DNA of 64,000 nucleotides, from positions 31,809-95,808 of the forward strand of contig JAGEMR010000114.1 of assembly GCA_021030915.1 (NCBI GenBank). Reading direction: 5' to 3'. Made by a program: the position numbers and the translations under genes. The DNA comes from Astrothelium macrocarpum (Eukaryota; Ascomycota; Dothideomycetes; Trypetheliales; Trypetheliaceae). Each line of letters begins with the position of its first letter. Position 1 is the first letter of the stretch. The notes under the pieces were generated by a model. It saw only the letters and a list, made by a program, of their open reading frames with translations, had not been told where the DNA came from and ran no database searches. This document shows positions 11,994-24,675 of the stretch, piece after piece.

Positions 11994-13391
11994 ATGAACT
12001 CAGACGACTCGAAGACTAGCAGTTGGTTCAATCCTCCTCCGTCCAGATTCACATCTTTGATCAAGCCCGAGGCTTCAGCAGAGTTTCCAGCAGAGCCAGG
12101 ACGCTATGTAAGTAGATACCACAGTATGCGGCACGAAACGTAGACCATGAGACATATAATTCAACCCCCATCTATTAAGTCAACCCTTAACATAAGAGAT
12201 GCCATGTTTCATTGAATCTATTGTTGACCGGTGCTTAATTGTTATGGAAAAATTTGGTATTGTGCTGCTAAAATGGGGGTCTCTCGTACGTGCGGTGAAT
12301 TGTGTCCCTCGCGACTTATGACATTTCATTTTGTAATTCCTATTGAACTCCATCCTAAAAGCGCGAACATCGTTTCACCAAATCTGACGTGTTCATCCGC
12401 CTCAAGGTCCTCTACATTCACTTTGGATGTCCATGGGCGCACCGAACAAATATAATCTACCACCTCAAACGACTCCAGCAATTGATCGGCCTCAGCGCGG
12501 TCTCTATCCATCGTGACGGAGAGAATGGTTGGAGTTACGATGGAAGCGCCAGCTCTGATATTGCAGACCCAGTTTACGGCTTCAGGAACCTTCGGCAACT
12601 CTACGAGAAAGCCGACCCCAGTTACAAAGGAAGCTACTCAGTTCCTGTCCTCTGGGATCGTAAAAAGCAGACGATTGTCAGCAATGATAGCGGCGATATC
12701 ATGCGCATGCTGATCACTGTCTTTGACGCGTTCTTGGTACCCGAGCTAAGAGAAGAGAGCAAAGCTGCAGGGGGTCTGCTGCCCAAGGCGTTACAGGAGG
12801 ATATCGAGGAACTCAATGATTGGGTCCAGCAGGATGTCAGCTGGGGAACATACAAGTGCGGCCTTTCGCAGACTCAGGAACACTACGACGAATCGATGAC
12901 CGCTTTGTACAACGCACTTGATAGGCTAGAGAAAAGGCTGGATAATACGAGATATTTGTTCGGGGATCATATCACAGAAGCGGATGTCCGGTAAGAAGCC
13001 CCACAAAATGGAGTGGAAGGCATTGGAAGATGGTAAAAGATAGACCACCAAGCTGACAACCATTGGATAGTCTATTCACAACCATAGTCCGTTTTGACGT
13101 GGCATATTTCACCGTTATGAACTGTACTTGGAAGCAGATTCGTTATGATTATCCTAATCTGCATCGTTGGCTTAGACAGTTGTACTGGGAGGTCGATGAC
13201 GAAGCCAAAGGTGCTTTTAAAGATACAACACATTTCGACGTTGTAAGTCCTTCGATTGAGGGCCCCCGTGTTTGAGGAGGACACGAACACTGACTTGAGT
13301 TTAGTTTATGGAAGGATACGCAAAGTCGGCAATGAAATTGAAGGTCATACCTTGGGGTCCGAAAATGCCAATATTGCCTCTGAGTGTGTAG
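11994..13391 (+). CDS. Glutathionyl-hydroquinone reductase / omega-like GST (ECM4-YqjG type), ~318 aa
   Basis: Four exons: 11994-12107, 12407-12990, 13071-13242 and 13305-13391. The first intron is long (299 nt) and the others are 62-80 nt; all junctions keep phase. After a 38-residue N-terminus the thioredoxin-fold domain starts with HFGCPWAHR. The CPWA motif places the catalytic cysteine at about residue 46, as in Xi-class GSTs that reduce glutathionyl-hydroquinones. Further family hallmarks are SVPVLWD, SNDSGDIMRM and the helical domain with FGDHITEADVRLF (across the exon 2/3 junction) and WKQIRYDYPNLHRWLR. The protein is expected to act in the cytosol on quinone-glutathione adducts. The C-terminus ends shortly after IPWGPKMP. 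The full gene appears intact. Confidence 0.88.
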
Positions 13392-16225
13392 AGCAGCCCC
13401 ACAACTCATTTTCCATGGTCAAACGAGCCCATCGCAGAACTACAGATAGATCATATAAGTGGCAGCCATAGTCAAAGGAAATCGATCGACCAAGAGAACC
13501 CTCAATTACGGGAGTAAGAGACATGCGAAATAGAGCATTCTCATACTTAAGAAACAGAGTCAATAACGCTTAAATTTATCTTAAAGAGTTGCGATAGATT
13601 GAATTAGACGTTCTTCACTGGACATGAGCTTATAAATAATAGTGAACAGACGTGTCGTCGTCAAATGACTAAGAAAAGCGATTTAGATAGGTCTGCTAAC
13701 TACCTATTTTGGATATACTCCCGAATCTAGCCGATCAATATTCCAGAAAAGAACCATTAATGGAAACATAAAAAGCTTGTTCTCACAGAGCCAACTCCAA
13801 GCATGTACAGTATGTTCGGTACCGAAAGTACCCACACTGGACACTTAACTTGAACTCCATTGACTGAGATGGGTGCGTCTCGGCCGGCTTTAAGTCGGGA
13901 GATTATCTGCCTAACGAAACTCAAGAGATTCCTTTTTCTCAATTACGTAGTAAGCGTAGATCTTTCCGACAATTATCGCTGACTAGTTTTTTTGGCAATT
14001 GGGATTACCTCTGTTGCAACACGAATAGACCAGTATACACTGATAGCCGGTTGTTTGCTCCTCTGCACGCCTATTATGCTTTGAATCTATTCAAAACTGT
14101 GAAATTGGCCACACAAAGTCAAGACCGCGGTAAGATGACATTAGTCGAATACAGCGCATTTGATTATAAAGGAAACATCCAGGATCGTCCCCTTTCAAAA
14201 ATAGTAGACTCAACTTTTCGAGATATGTAGAGGTGCGACGAGAAGAAATGGTAGATTATGTGAACCGATGTGAGACTCTTCACGAGCATGAAGTAAAAGC
14301 AGCCAGAAATCTATACAAACTTAACCGTTGGAATTACTTGTCTGACAAAGCATATTCGTATCCGTAAATGATACGGACCATATAAGCTGGGTCTTTGCCT
14401 ACCAAATGGAGTGATTCACCGCACTGTGCAGGAAGCTCAGCACAATCTGGCTGCGACCTTACCATATACGTCATTGGTAAAACTTCTGACTGTGAGAACA
14501 GGACGCCTGAATCCTTCGGGCTGCCCACAATTGGGGGCGGAAACTCAATAAAGTAATTTGGTCGATGATTTTGCCCGAGCTGAGGACTGGCGTTGGCGAT
14601 CGTTTGCTAATTGCAGCCATGTCACAGACCCCAGTGCAGCACCTTGACCGCTGCGGCCTCTCCTACTCTCTCCGCCATTGGGCCCACCATGCGCAAGGCA
14701 CAATCCTCTGCGCATTGAATATGGTATTGTCGGTTCGGTATCTTTCATATCCGTAGTAGAGCTGCGACAAAAGAGAAACCGTATTTTCAATTTAAAGGAA
14801 GATGGGGGAGGTAATGTGGAAATACCCAAATGGCTCTCGCACCTAATTTAGTCTGCACGTTTCTTTCGCTCGCGTGTTGCCCTGGGATAATTCTGAAAAG
14901 TCGAGTCAACGGACAAGAAGTTCGTTCGGGGGAAGTTCCTCCGCACCTCGATCCAAAAAAGAGCCTCCTGACGCGGGATGGAGCGGGATCGGCAGGGAGG
15001 CTCTTGCGGCGCAGCAAGGCGAAAATTTGGGGGTACACAGCTCTGCCAATCAGAGATTTATGTCGCGCTCCATGGGGCCGCATCGCACGTTTGATGACAG
15101 GGCTCCTGGCATCGGAGATTCAATGCTGGAACCGACCGGATGCCAGAGCTGAAGGTAGATCATAGGGCAGCCTGGTTCAAGTGGAGGCGTGATTAACCTA
15201 ATGTTATAAATGCCGCAACATGTTTGGACTCGATTAACCTGGAATGGGATGAGATACTTACTATATTCATAATACATGTTGTGGCAATCCCTCGATTAAA
15301 TGCCCTTGAACATCTTTACTTCGTTGATACTAAACGAGATAATATAGTGGACAATGTCATGGTGATTAGATAAGACATGTGATAGCTTTAACGCTGCATA
15401 AGATGATCTCTGCCTCGGCTTAAATAGCTGCATAGCTAGCGTGAAACCAGCGCATTGTGTAGATTGGCGCATATGTAGATATCTTGATTGGCCGAGAAGA
15501 ATTGAAAGATTGGTCTGGGCTCTAATTACTGTGAGATACTTGATCGAATTACGAGACCCACACACTTCTGTACATCTAGTCGATAATTATGGCACAAGAT
15601 GACTTCATTACAAATCAGAAGTAATTTACTTTTTGACCCAATCTTCAGGGAATTGGGTACTCGGTAATATCAGGCGCAAACTCAGCTCTTAAATTAGATC
15701 TACTGAGTGTGATGCAGTGCAAAACCTCTAGTGCCAACGATGCCGTGACTCTCTGGCGATCGCATGCAAATAGAAAATTTTGTTTGTGTAATACTCTACT
15801 TGCATAGTAAGATTGCACGAACTTAGCTGCTCGCCTAGCTAAGCACGTGGGCCTCTACTGTCAGCTCGGGCAAATGCGATACACGTTTGCTCCGCCTTGG
15901 TAGCACACTGCTCTCTGGCCGCGCTGTCACGTCCCGAACGAAATCACTATGCCCCAGTAAAATCTAAGAGCAAGCAAGGACCTCCAACTCAAGAAGTTGT
16001 TAATTTGCCTCGCAGAGTTTGCTGCAGGGAGCCGTGATGTCGATCCGCGGTAGTTGTGAACAAGGCTTTCCCGGAGGTCTGGGTCTCTTTGCAGATATAA
16101 CCCAGGTAGTGGTGGAGAACACAGAGTAAACGGTGCTATGTCAGTAGCTCAACACATTGGTGAACCATGCCTTGTGTTTTTTGTTTTGAAGATAATGGCT
16201 GTGCTGTGAGCTCGCAAGCTTAGCT
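13392..16225. other. 2.8-kb gene-poor interval
   Basis: Only short frames without recognisable domains. A relatively GC-rich patch lies near 14.6-15.1 kb. No RNA gene, transposon end or clear repeat was found. Confidence 0.4.
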
Positions 16226-18007
16226 CTATCCATTTCTCCTTAGTGGATGGGCTTCGGTATTGAACACAAAATGATCCAAGCTGACCAGATCCGGTTCACT
16301 GAACATGAGATAGAAGTACTTTAGCGTTTCAGCTGGCCAGAAACTCTCCATACGATCATTCTTTGAGGTAACTTCGCGTGTTATATCGACGACCACTGAG
16401 TTTGCTAATGTGGTACGCGTGCTTTGTTCAACTGCTTGGAACATATCCCAGGCTACGTCTTGAAGTGCCTCATCTCCTGTCATACGGTACAAGTATAGCA
16501 CACTCTCAATCGCTTCTGGTCGTAGACGGTAGCTCGGATCATCTAGGGATGTCCACCATTGTCCTCGGTCACGGTTCCACTTGCAATCAGACTCCGAGGC
16601 GCATTTGACCATATGGAAGACGTCTGGCATGACTCCAAGCGGTGAGTTTCTGTAGGCCCAGACGCATCCCTGCGTCGTTTTTCGACCCTTTTCAAAAAGT
16701 GTGTCATTCTGAAGTAGACGACCTCCGAGAGTCAGCATCCCTCCTGTGAAACACGCAAGATGTGAGACACGCGTATCAAGTAATATCTCGCTTTCGTTGA
16801 CCGTCGTAGTCCCTGGAAATATTATATCTGCATTGTCCGGTACCATAGGTCTGAAAAAGACGTGTTGAAGGGATGTATCCATTGCGAATTGGTAGATTCG
16901 TTTGTACTGCTCCATAAGACTGCCTCCTCCGAGTAAAGCACACATCTTGATCAGATACTCAAATGCAGAGTCCGCCTGTGCTCCAAGAGTGTATTTTGAA
17001 CTTACTCGAAGGTCCGCAGCTTGAGTATTGATAGCTATAGGCCACATCCCTGGAAGACTTGTTTGATCCTGCTGTTCATCAAGAACATCGGTGATGCGTT
17101 GTATTGCATCAAACCAGCGCATATCGCCAGTTACCTGCGATAACCGCGTTAATTCGAGACTGGATGAAGCGAGCTCCGCAATGATTCCATCGTCCGTGGC
17201 ATTTTGTTCAGGCCCGTTGATGGCTTGACGAGGCTTCCATGCTGTTACTGGCATCCTGTTTGGTGTATCAAACGACTTGTAGATCATCTCGCCTAGCTCT
17301 ATTGCTTTGTCCAGGAGTCTTTTATCCTCGCACTTGGTCAAGTCATATGCGGCCAAGAATCCTCCTAGGTGCCGAATGGTGGTCTCGAAAACGCTGATTT
17401 CTTCGGAAGCACAACCTTCTGGACCAAAATCGAGCTGTATAGCAGCATCCACGGCCTCATCAAACTCTGCACTCATATTCATGATCAACAAGGTATCCAG
17501 ATTGTCCACCAATGTCGCTGCCCAGCCTCCATAATTGTTCTTCGAACCCCCGGATACCGGTGAAAGCTCATCCTTTAGCCATGCTTTGTCTTTGTAGGCT
17601 TGCCAAACCCGTTGAAAGATTTTTTTGACCTCGGTTCGTCGATAAAGTCGTTTCTCCACGACCGACGGCGAGGCTGGGGTAAAGGTGTGCTGAACTTTCG
17701 GCAACGAACGTCCTCTTCCGCGCGGCAGTTGTTTTAAGGCCGTTACTGGATATTTGGTGGGGACATCTTTCCACTTGAAGTGTCCGTTGTCGGTCGGAAT
17801 GTATGGAGATTCGGGAGATAGCGGGCGGCAAGCATCTGGGGCAAGGTTCTGGGTTAGGGCGGCTAGATCTCCGCCAGAATCATGAAATCGTTTGAGCGTG
17901 TAAAATCCGACAACGATGAAGAAAGCAACAACAGACAATCGAAAGATGCGCGAGACCATAATCGTGTACGCGGGTCGAGGAGATGACGGTCGAGATTGGA
18001 CTTGCAA
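16226..18007 (-). CDS. Class I alpha-mannosidase, glycoside hydrolase family 47, ~593 aa
   Basis: A single-exon gene. A short cytoplasmic tail and one membrane anchor (about residues 22-36) make it a type II ER or Golgi protein. The GH47 (alpha/alpha)7 barrel follows: GGWAATLVDNLDTLLIM near 160, EISVFETTIRHLGG at 203-216, AQADSAFEYL, LRPEAIESVLYLYR and ESFWPAETLKYFYLMF. It ends in the calcium-site segment NTEAHP. These acidic clusters are the conserved catalytic and calcium-binding positions of inverting alpha-1,2-mannosidases that trim N-glycans. Length fits fungal members. The first ATG or Met17 (17959) may be the true start; either keeps the anchor. It is divergent from the surface glycoprotein gene at 18399. 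Confidence 0.92.
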   Translation of the reverse strand: MQVQSRPSSPRPAYTIMVSRIFRLSVVAFFIVVGFYTLKRFHDSGGDLAALTQNLAPDACRPLSPESPYIPTDNGHFKWKDVPTKYPVTALKQLPRGRGRSLPKVQHTFTPASPSVVEKRLYRRTEVKKIFQRVWQAYKDKAWLKDELSPVSGGSKNNYGGWAATLVDNLDTLLIMNMSAEFDEAVDAAIQLDFGPEGCASEEISVFETTIRHLGGFLAAYDLTKCEDKRLLDKAIELGEMIYKSFDTPNRMPVTAWKPRQAINGPEQNATDDGIIAELASSSLELTRLSQVTGDMRWFDAIQRITDVLDEQQDQTSLPGMWPIAINTQAADLRVSSKYTLGAQADSAFEYLIKMCALLGGGSLMEQYKRIYQFAMDTSLQHVFFRPMVPDNADIIFPGTTTVNESEILLDTRVSHLACFTGGMLTLGGRLLQNDTLFEKGRKTTQGCVWAYRNSPLGVMPDVFHMVKCASESDCKWNRDRGQWWTSLDDPSYRLRPEAIESVLYLYRMTGDEALQDVAWDMFQAVEQSTRTTLANSVVVDITREVTSKNDRMESFWPAETLKYFYLMFSEPDLVSLDHFVFNTEAHPLRRNG

Positions 18008-18398
18008 GGCCGAGGCCTACTTGTTGGGTGCAATGAACAAGGCAGCCACTTCACCCTGCTGTATCACCAGGCATCGTCTGGTTCCGTACTAAGCGCGCAG
18101 GACTTGGCACGAGCTGGGTACTTCCAACAGGGTCAAGGTATCAAACAGCGCTTCCGCTCAGCTGGAGAGATTTGATCCTCTGGTTGGAAATTGCAGGTTA
18201 GTATGAGACGGTGGCTTTTGCTGTGCCGCACAGCAAAATTGGGTCAATGTGCTCAGCCTGACCACCGCCAAGACTCATCTAAGCCGTTTCAATTTCTTCC
18301 TAAAGATCCTTTCGTATCTATCTCTATTGCTTGTGAACAAGGCTTCGGATCATTCTACCCATTCCAGCCATATCTCGTGCGTACAATCGCATCCTAAA
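18008..18398. promoter_or_regulatory. Divergent promoter, GH47 mannosidase / surface glycoprotein
   Basis: About 390 bp between opposing start codons. No additional gene. No specific binding site is recognised. Confidence 0.45.
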
Positions 18399-19406
18399 AT
18401 GCTTGCATCTTTCATTGCTCTCACCACGTTTATCCTTCAAGTCCGAGCAACTTGCTGGTTTCCTGATCGCAAGACTATTTCCAATTCAGATACCCCATGC
18501 CTTCCAAGTGGTGATTCAGCGTGTTGTCCCCATGGATTCGCATGTCTATCAAATAACTTGTGCGAGCTCACATCGTTTGCCATACACGGTCCCGCCCAAT
18601 CCCAATATGTGAGAAGCAGCTGCACTGATCAGACCTGGAGTTCTGGGAACTGTCCGAACTTTTGTGTTGATCCTGCCGACGCTGATACGTGGTCTGCTGG
18701 GATGGGCTTAGGAAAGTGTGCTGATACTAATTTGGATGAATACTACTGCATCGATAATGTCACTCTGGCAACGGATCCTCAGGACAACTGTGATAGTGAG
18801 AATGCTGTTGCATTTTCGGGTAAGTATACACGCTGCTTGGCTGGATTGTGCTCATAGATCATAGGAACGCCGACTACTGTGACAGTGATTGGCATCAGCA
18901 GCAGCACAACGTCCTCATCACAGTCACAAACAACTACAAGTTCAAGCTCATCGTCGACGTCTTCGCAATCATCGCAAACGACTTCAGAACCTGATCAAAC
19001 AGCAGCTTCAGCATCAAGTACATCGACACCTCAAAATTCCAGTACAAGCAACCATTCCGTCGCGCTCGGAGCCGGCATAGGGGTCCCAGTAGGTTTGCTC
19101 GTGATAGCTGTCATCTCATTTGCAGCATGGAGAATTGGTCGTTCCAGCCGGCGAAGTGCTTCTTCCAATGACTCACAACAAGTTGCATTTCGAGCTTTCC
19201 AAGGTCCGGCCAATGAACCTTTTCTTCCGAACGGGTCTTCAAATGCAAACGCAAATCCGCCCCAGTATGATTGGAACAAAACAAAGCAGGGGACTTCGAT
19301 GCAGGGTCAGGGAAGCTATGGTGAAGGAACAGACTACAGTGAGGACAGAGGAGTCATAGCGGAACTACCACCACACGAGACCCAAGAACTACCAGCGGAT
19401 GTTTGA
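18399..19406 (+). CDS. Cys-rich, Ser/Thr-rich single-pass surface glycoprotein, ~320 aa
   Basis: Two exons, 18399-18819 and 18865-19406, with a 45-nt intron in phase 1. The protein starts with a signal peptide (MLASFIALTTFILQVRA). The extracellular domain that follows is cysteine-rich (CCPHGFACLSNNLC and further Cys pairs). A long Ser/Thr/Gln mucin-like stalk comes next, then one transmembrane helix (GIGVPVGLLVIAVISFAAW) with a basic stop-transfer RIGRSSRR, and a cytoplasmic tail ending ELPPHETQELPADV. This architecture is common in Pezizomycotina and resembles cell-wall stress sensors in layout, but the ectodomain is not a WSC domain, so sensor function is only a guess. A second gene with the same layout lies at 60.2-61.1 kb. 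The start was chosen so that the signal peptide is at the N-terminus. Confidence 0.83.
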
Positions 19407-22284
19407 AATTAAGCTATGTTACTAAAGGAAGTTTTGGAATGATAAACGCATACTTTTTGGTTTTATCTTGTCAGTTTTAGCCGTGTGATTATTGTGTACA
19501 TTGGCATGTCAACAAATACGGGGTTTCCAGGAGAATATCGATAGTGAATTGTAGATAAAAAAATATATCGAATTATTAGGACAGTCAATGTGCTCACATC
19601 TCCAGCACTTGCAAAAGATATGTCCAGAGCTGTTCTCTGCTCGACACATGTCAAAGAGAGCCCCAATGATGCTAAGCAACGCGACCACCAAAAATATTTC
19701 TCGACGAGCAAGTCAATGCATCCGATTTCTCAGACTGTTATCGAGCAGTTTCCCTAAGATATGTACGGCTAGTTACCTTCCTTGCCGTCCATGACATTAG
19801 TCGTTGTAAGGCTTTGTATATCTCGTGTTTGCACTCCAATGTTAGAAGAAGTCGAAAATGACCTTGCAATATTTATCCCGCATATCTAAAAGCAACATGA
19901 CTCCATCAGCTTAGTTTTCTATAATACGGACACAGATACGATTCAATATTGTCAGGACCAGAAATGCAATTCCAGTCCGGCTCTTTCAGGATCATTTCCA
20001 AGAAACATCTTCATGTTAAGTAAATGTCCAGCATCATCACTGGCACCAGCGAGGACATATGGGCAGAGGGTGCAGCAGACGAACTTTTGACTGGGGGAGA
20101 GTTCCACGTAATAAATAAACGAATAGCGTGGCACAATGTACTACCAGGGGGCAACAACGTGATTTATTTGCCTCAAATCTCCAAGAGTTAATGCATTACA
20201 GGAAGCAAAGGGGGAAACCAACATCCGTTGAAGAGTAGCCCAAGTCAAATAAAAACTGATATGCAAATTAATACCCATTGAGCTCGTGAGAACATGGTAG
20301 AACCAAGTGTTAGACTAGACGAGCTTTAGATTATTATAGACCCGTATAAATGATCGATCAACGTATGAAAGGATCATCGCGGCGAACATGAGACGGAGAA
20401 AATTAATACAGTAAGAGATAAGATGATCATTATGCAACACAGGCGAAGCAGATCGTAGCCAGTAGAGAGGTCCCAGGATTTTGTGCCACCTCGAGAGCAA
20501 TATCAAGGTCATGGAATGCGGTCAAAGAAGGCAGGCTTACCTTGCGCTGACCATCCTTGGTAGTGTGCATACAATTTACAAAGATCCTTGAAGGACTATC
20601 GAAGGTATTTTCGATCGGTCTTTAATGGTTGCTGGTCCCGAATTCAGTCTTCTCGGCAAAGACATGATCTTTAGTACCTATCCCCATAGCACTGAGCATA
20701 GATGTATCGCCGGTCGACTTCAGTAGAGAAGCCTTGTATGGTTCGTCTCTGCAGAAATCAATACTTGTGCGAAAAGCAATGGCGAACTCGATCAGCCTGT
20801 GCAGATCCACGTGGAGAAGGATGGAGGTGCCGCTCCAACCGAACATGGCAGTGCATGATCCGCGATGTGAGTTTGACCACAAGGTATGCCGATCAAGATC
20901 CCTCCAGTACCATTATGGCCTCTCAAAATGCTGCAGAAAAAGAACAAGTCATGATTGCCAGCGACGATCAGTACCAGCACTGACCTAGCATGGTGACAGA
21001 TTCTACACCAATGTCACTCACTATCTGGCTGATCTTGTTCATGGCTTCCGAAATGACAGTGAACGTTTCAATAAACAACTTGCTCTTCATGTTGTTTTGC
21101 AAGACCTCTTCACAGATCTCTAAACCAAAGATCCGTTCGTTTAGCTGTTTCAACTAGATTCCTCGTTATGCCCTCAACTCTTTTTGCATACGTTACCCCA
21201 TCTTTCCGGGGCGAAGAATGAAGTTCGTTTGGCCTATATTTTCCAGGCCCAAGAATGCCAGGCGTTCGCTCGAAATTGCCATTTGGAATGGCTTCAACTT
21301 TGAAATCAGATATGTTTTTTAAGATAGAAGACATCCGCATCAATCTGAGCAGTGTTTGACGACGCAGTCTCAAAGAAGACCCGGTATAGATTGGCAAAAC
21401 TCGGGTTGTCAATGAATCAGGGTCCACAGACTTCAATCGTAGGGGATATTGTCCTGGATTTAGGATCTAACCAAAAGTGGGCTAGCAATAATAGCGTGTT
21501 CTTTTCGTGTTACCCAGTCTTGCGCTAAGAACGGATCGGAGCGCCGAGTCGTCCCAAAATCTCAACACCACGGTGTGTTGTGAATGCAATGCTCACAATT
21601 GGACAGCAAGCATCGGGACGGCTCCAGCTCTTCAATAGCTTCTGAATCATTTGAGCATGCATTCAGGGTACAAATAGGGGATGGTCTCAGCCACTTGAAT
21701 CTTAGCTTTCGATTAGAATGCAGAGTTTTGTCTCGATTCAATTACACCTTAAGGCAATCTTAGTGTCACCTGGCATACAAGTAGAACGAGAGCACTATCT
21801 AGTAGTTGTGAGATGAGAAAAAGGTGAAAGAGAGGCTGAAGATGGCCTCGTGCAGATTATTACCTGAGCTCTGGATTTCATATTCTTTCGTCCTCTCTGC
21901 TCGGGCTTTTGTGAATGCAGCAAGGACGGCTGCGCGCTTCGGAGATTGAACTGATTACATTCACAGCCGGGAGACCCTCAACCGAAAAGCACGATGCAAA
22001 TGCTCATGATGCATTCGCCGAAAGTCCTTAGCATTTATCAATTCCAGAGGCCTGTCGAGGTCCCCCTGGATGGATCAACAGCAGTTCAAGGCACACTATG
22101 TTTTTCATAGCAAATCCACCCGCGTTTGACTCGAACTTCAATGACGATATGGTTGCAGTGCAAGATCAAGAAGCATAGAACATGACGGATGCCACCATGG
22201 CAATAAGTCCATTTGTAAAACTACAAATCGAAACTCCATAAAACACCTACCCGAATTCCACGCAAAAGTCCATCGGAGCACCCC
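19407..22284. other. 2.9-kb interval with a possible decayed gene
   Basis: No convincing intact gene. On the minus strand at about 20970-21440 two overlapping frames (one reading through KRTDLWFRDL, the other through NERIFGLEICEEVLQNN) cover the same stretch offset by a frameshift. They may be remnants of one gene, but I do not recognise the family. The remainder shows nothing. Confidence 0.35.
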
Positions 22285-22617
22285 TCATCCGTTCACACGC
22301 TCCCCCTGCCTCGAGGCCCTTTTCTTCGGGCTCTCGCGCTTCTCCCCCGCGCCCTTCTCTGCCGTCTTCGCCTCTTCGGCGCGCTTTACCTCCAGCAGAG
22401 CATCGATTTCTGCTTTCACCTCCTGGAGTATGGCTTTGTGACCCGCGGGGTCACTGAAGATGGTGGCACGGAGGAGGTCGGCTCCGTATTTGCCGCTGAG
22501 GGAGGAGAGACTGCTCGCGTCGAGCGTCTTGGCGTAGTTGATGATGGTTTGTTTGAAGTTGGGGTCGCCGGGGTTGGTAGTGGCGGGAGCAAAGTATGGC
22601 GAATTGAGGAAATTCAT
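22285..22617 (-). CDS. Small hypothetical protein, ~110 aa
   Basis: A compact frame beginning MNFLNSPYFAPATTNPGDPN. It continues with a helical region (KTLDASSLSSLSGKYGADLL, HKAILQEVKAEIDALLEVKR) and a charged Lys/Glu/Arg-rich tail ending SRQGERVNG. Codon choice in this stretch is clearly GC-rich and gene-like. The frame stays open a little upstream of the ATG, and an AG acceptor precedes PKAPPS, so a short upstream exon is possible. One phase-compatible option would start near 22760. I do not recognise the family and assign no function. The tail suggests nuclear or nucleic-acid-associated localisation, but that is weak. Confidence 0.6.
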   Translation of the reverse strand: MNFLNSPYFAPATTNPGDPNFKQTIINYAKTLDASSLSSLSGKYGADLLRATIFSDPAGHKAILQEVKAEIDALLEVKRAEEAKTAEKGAGEKRESPKKRASRQGERVNG

Positions 22618-22764
22618 GCTGGGGGGTGCCTTAGGCTGAGAATGAGATTATTAGTGGTGAGTGGTTTTGATGGTGGTTGTTGAGGAAAGGAGGTAGGATG
22701 TGGAAACGATGGTTTGGAGAGCTTCATACCGTCGAACATTGGGATGTGACTCGAGGTACCGTCA

Positions 22765-24675
22765 TTAGTGGTCATCGGTGGGTACTTTACGTGTGAGCTA
22801 CAGCATAACTCACTGCAAAGGTAGGTTTGGTTCTTTAAAGTGTGATATTGGGAGAAGAGATTTACACAAAATCAATCTGCTGGACGGGCGCATATGAAAA
22901 AGGCAGCAAGTCACGCAATGATCATAAAGACATGATAAGAGGTATGTCTAATGCCATTTAGGTCATTACTCGCTTTTGTTATGTCTATCCAACGGCCAAT
23001 GTTTAAGACACAGGCCCACGGTCGTTTGGCTGACCCATATACATTCATCTGATTGATTTGCTTCATCTTGGTCATGGTTTGGAAAACAGTTATGCCACCT
23101 ATCGGCCTCTCTCGCTGTGTATCGCTCACAGTAGCCTTACCTGATTCTGTCTGGGTGGCATTTTGAAGGCAACTACCGTGTCGCGGTAATGCGTTCTGTA
23201 TGTGAAAAGCCACGGAGGAACGTTTGAAAGTGAGCTCTAAGTTTCTCTCAGAGCTCTAGGAGCAGAATGGGCAGCAATGTTTCTCTCGTCGAATGTGCTA
23301 AGGGATGATTCACATAGTAAGTAGTAGAGGAGAAGAGTTCGTATGTTGAGATGTACCTGTTCTGGCCAGTAGGAGCAGGGTACCGCTTTGCAGGAATTAT
23401 GGGGAAATGGGTTAGTCTGTAAAGCCCACTGAAGCGTGACGCCAATTGCGTGGACTATGAGTCTAAGGTTTGTTTGCCGCTCATCTAGGGTCTACGCGAG
23501 TGGCAACAGCTTCAGACTCACACGTTCTGTCACTACTCACTACTTTAGCTCACAGCAATCTTGCCCTTCTTCACTTTGAGCACTTTACGGATCCCTTATT
23601 TAAGGAAATGACACGATTTTGAAGAGTCTAGGCCTTCTGGATGTTTTTCCTTTGGAAAAGGAAAACTAAAAAGGACGGAACTCAGTTGTGGTATCAGCCT
23701 CTGCAGCGACTTTTTGAATTAGATCGCCTACGCACACTCGGAGCTACCTCGACCATCGTAGGGCGTTAATAATACGTCGGATCAAACGCTTGCAATGACT
23801 CAGAGCTAGCCACCTCGTCTGTATATGACTTGCCCAACCCTGAGAGATGGCAGAGCTCCATAAAGATTTGCTCTGGAAGATCAGGTCAATAAGCGAGTCA
23901 TCAGCTTTCTTAGTACTGCTGTAATTAGGCAAGTTTGTGGAAAAGAGTTGCACATATGAGGCATATTTCATTGCTGCGGGTCTACGTGTAACGTCAGAAC
24001 ATGAACTTCACCACGTGGCAAATGTATGGTGCCCAGAAACTCCTCGCTAGATCTAAGCGCATGTAGGGTTAACAAATAAAATTTCCTCCAAAAACTGTAA
24101 TCTAAATCGATTGGGTATCTTGCATAGTTGGTCCCACCACTCCGGACGCCTGTTTGTTACGCCGAGAAAGTTGTGACCACTTTCTAAAGCGGGGACCACG
24201 CTGCATACATAGTTGGTAAGTTCAGCCCCGATTTCCCACTGTTGGGATTACTTGCCTCCTTCCAAAATTCCCTCAAATGTCAAAAATCCGCGAAGTCGCT
24301 TTGTGTCATTCACCTGGTTGATCAAACCGCAAGTATAACAATTAATCAACGGTCCCCAGACCATCTCTTGATGGAATATGGTACGTATTCACTCTCAACA
24401 GAGCACAAGGCCTATCCATTCCATCGCCAAAGCATTGCCTGGCACGTTTTTTGTCCTCTCTTGAGCGCAGGTGACGCGCTTTCCGCGACTTCAATGGCAT
24501 TTGTCGGGTAGGCAGTCAGCTACCGCCATCCTACTGTCTGAAGGCCCCTGAGAAGAGCAAACGACAGAAGCGTCAATCCGCCGGCCCTTGTGTTGTCAAA
24601 GCTAGATGCGTAAAGTAGAATATTGCGGCGAGAATATGCTGATTGTGTGATTAGGGTCAGTTTTAGCTATTTGCC
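22765..24675. other. 1.9-kb interval without a supported gene
   Basis: Short frames only. A minus-strand frame at 23445 beginning MASRFSGLYRLTHF could join across a 59-nt intron to give about 50 residues, but it is too short to support. No repeats or RNA genes recognised. Confidence 0.35.

Noticed and set aside
9653..13391. Secondary-metabolite gene cluster
   Set aside because: Methyltransferases, FAD enzymes and an SDR occur in the window, but no polyketide synthase, NRPS, terpene synthase, P450 or pathway regulator is present, and the enzymes are tens of kb apart.
14545..15165. Overlapping frames in the GC-richer patch near 15 kb
   Set aside because: Frames on both strands of similar length, basic and low-information; no domain evidence.
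23248..23445. Small gene beginning MASRFSGLYRLTHF
   Set aside because: A 59-nt intron would give only about 50 residues with no recognisable family; chance open frames of this size are common.
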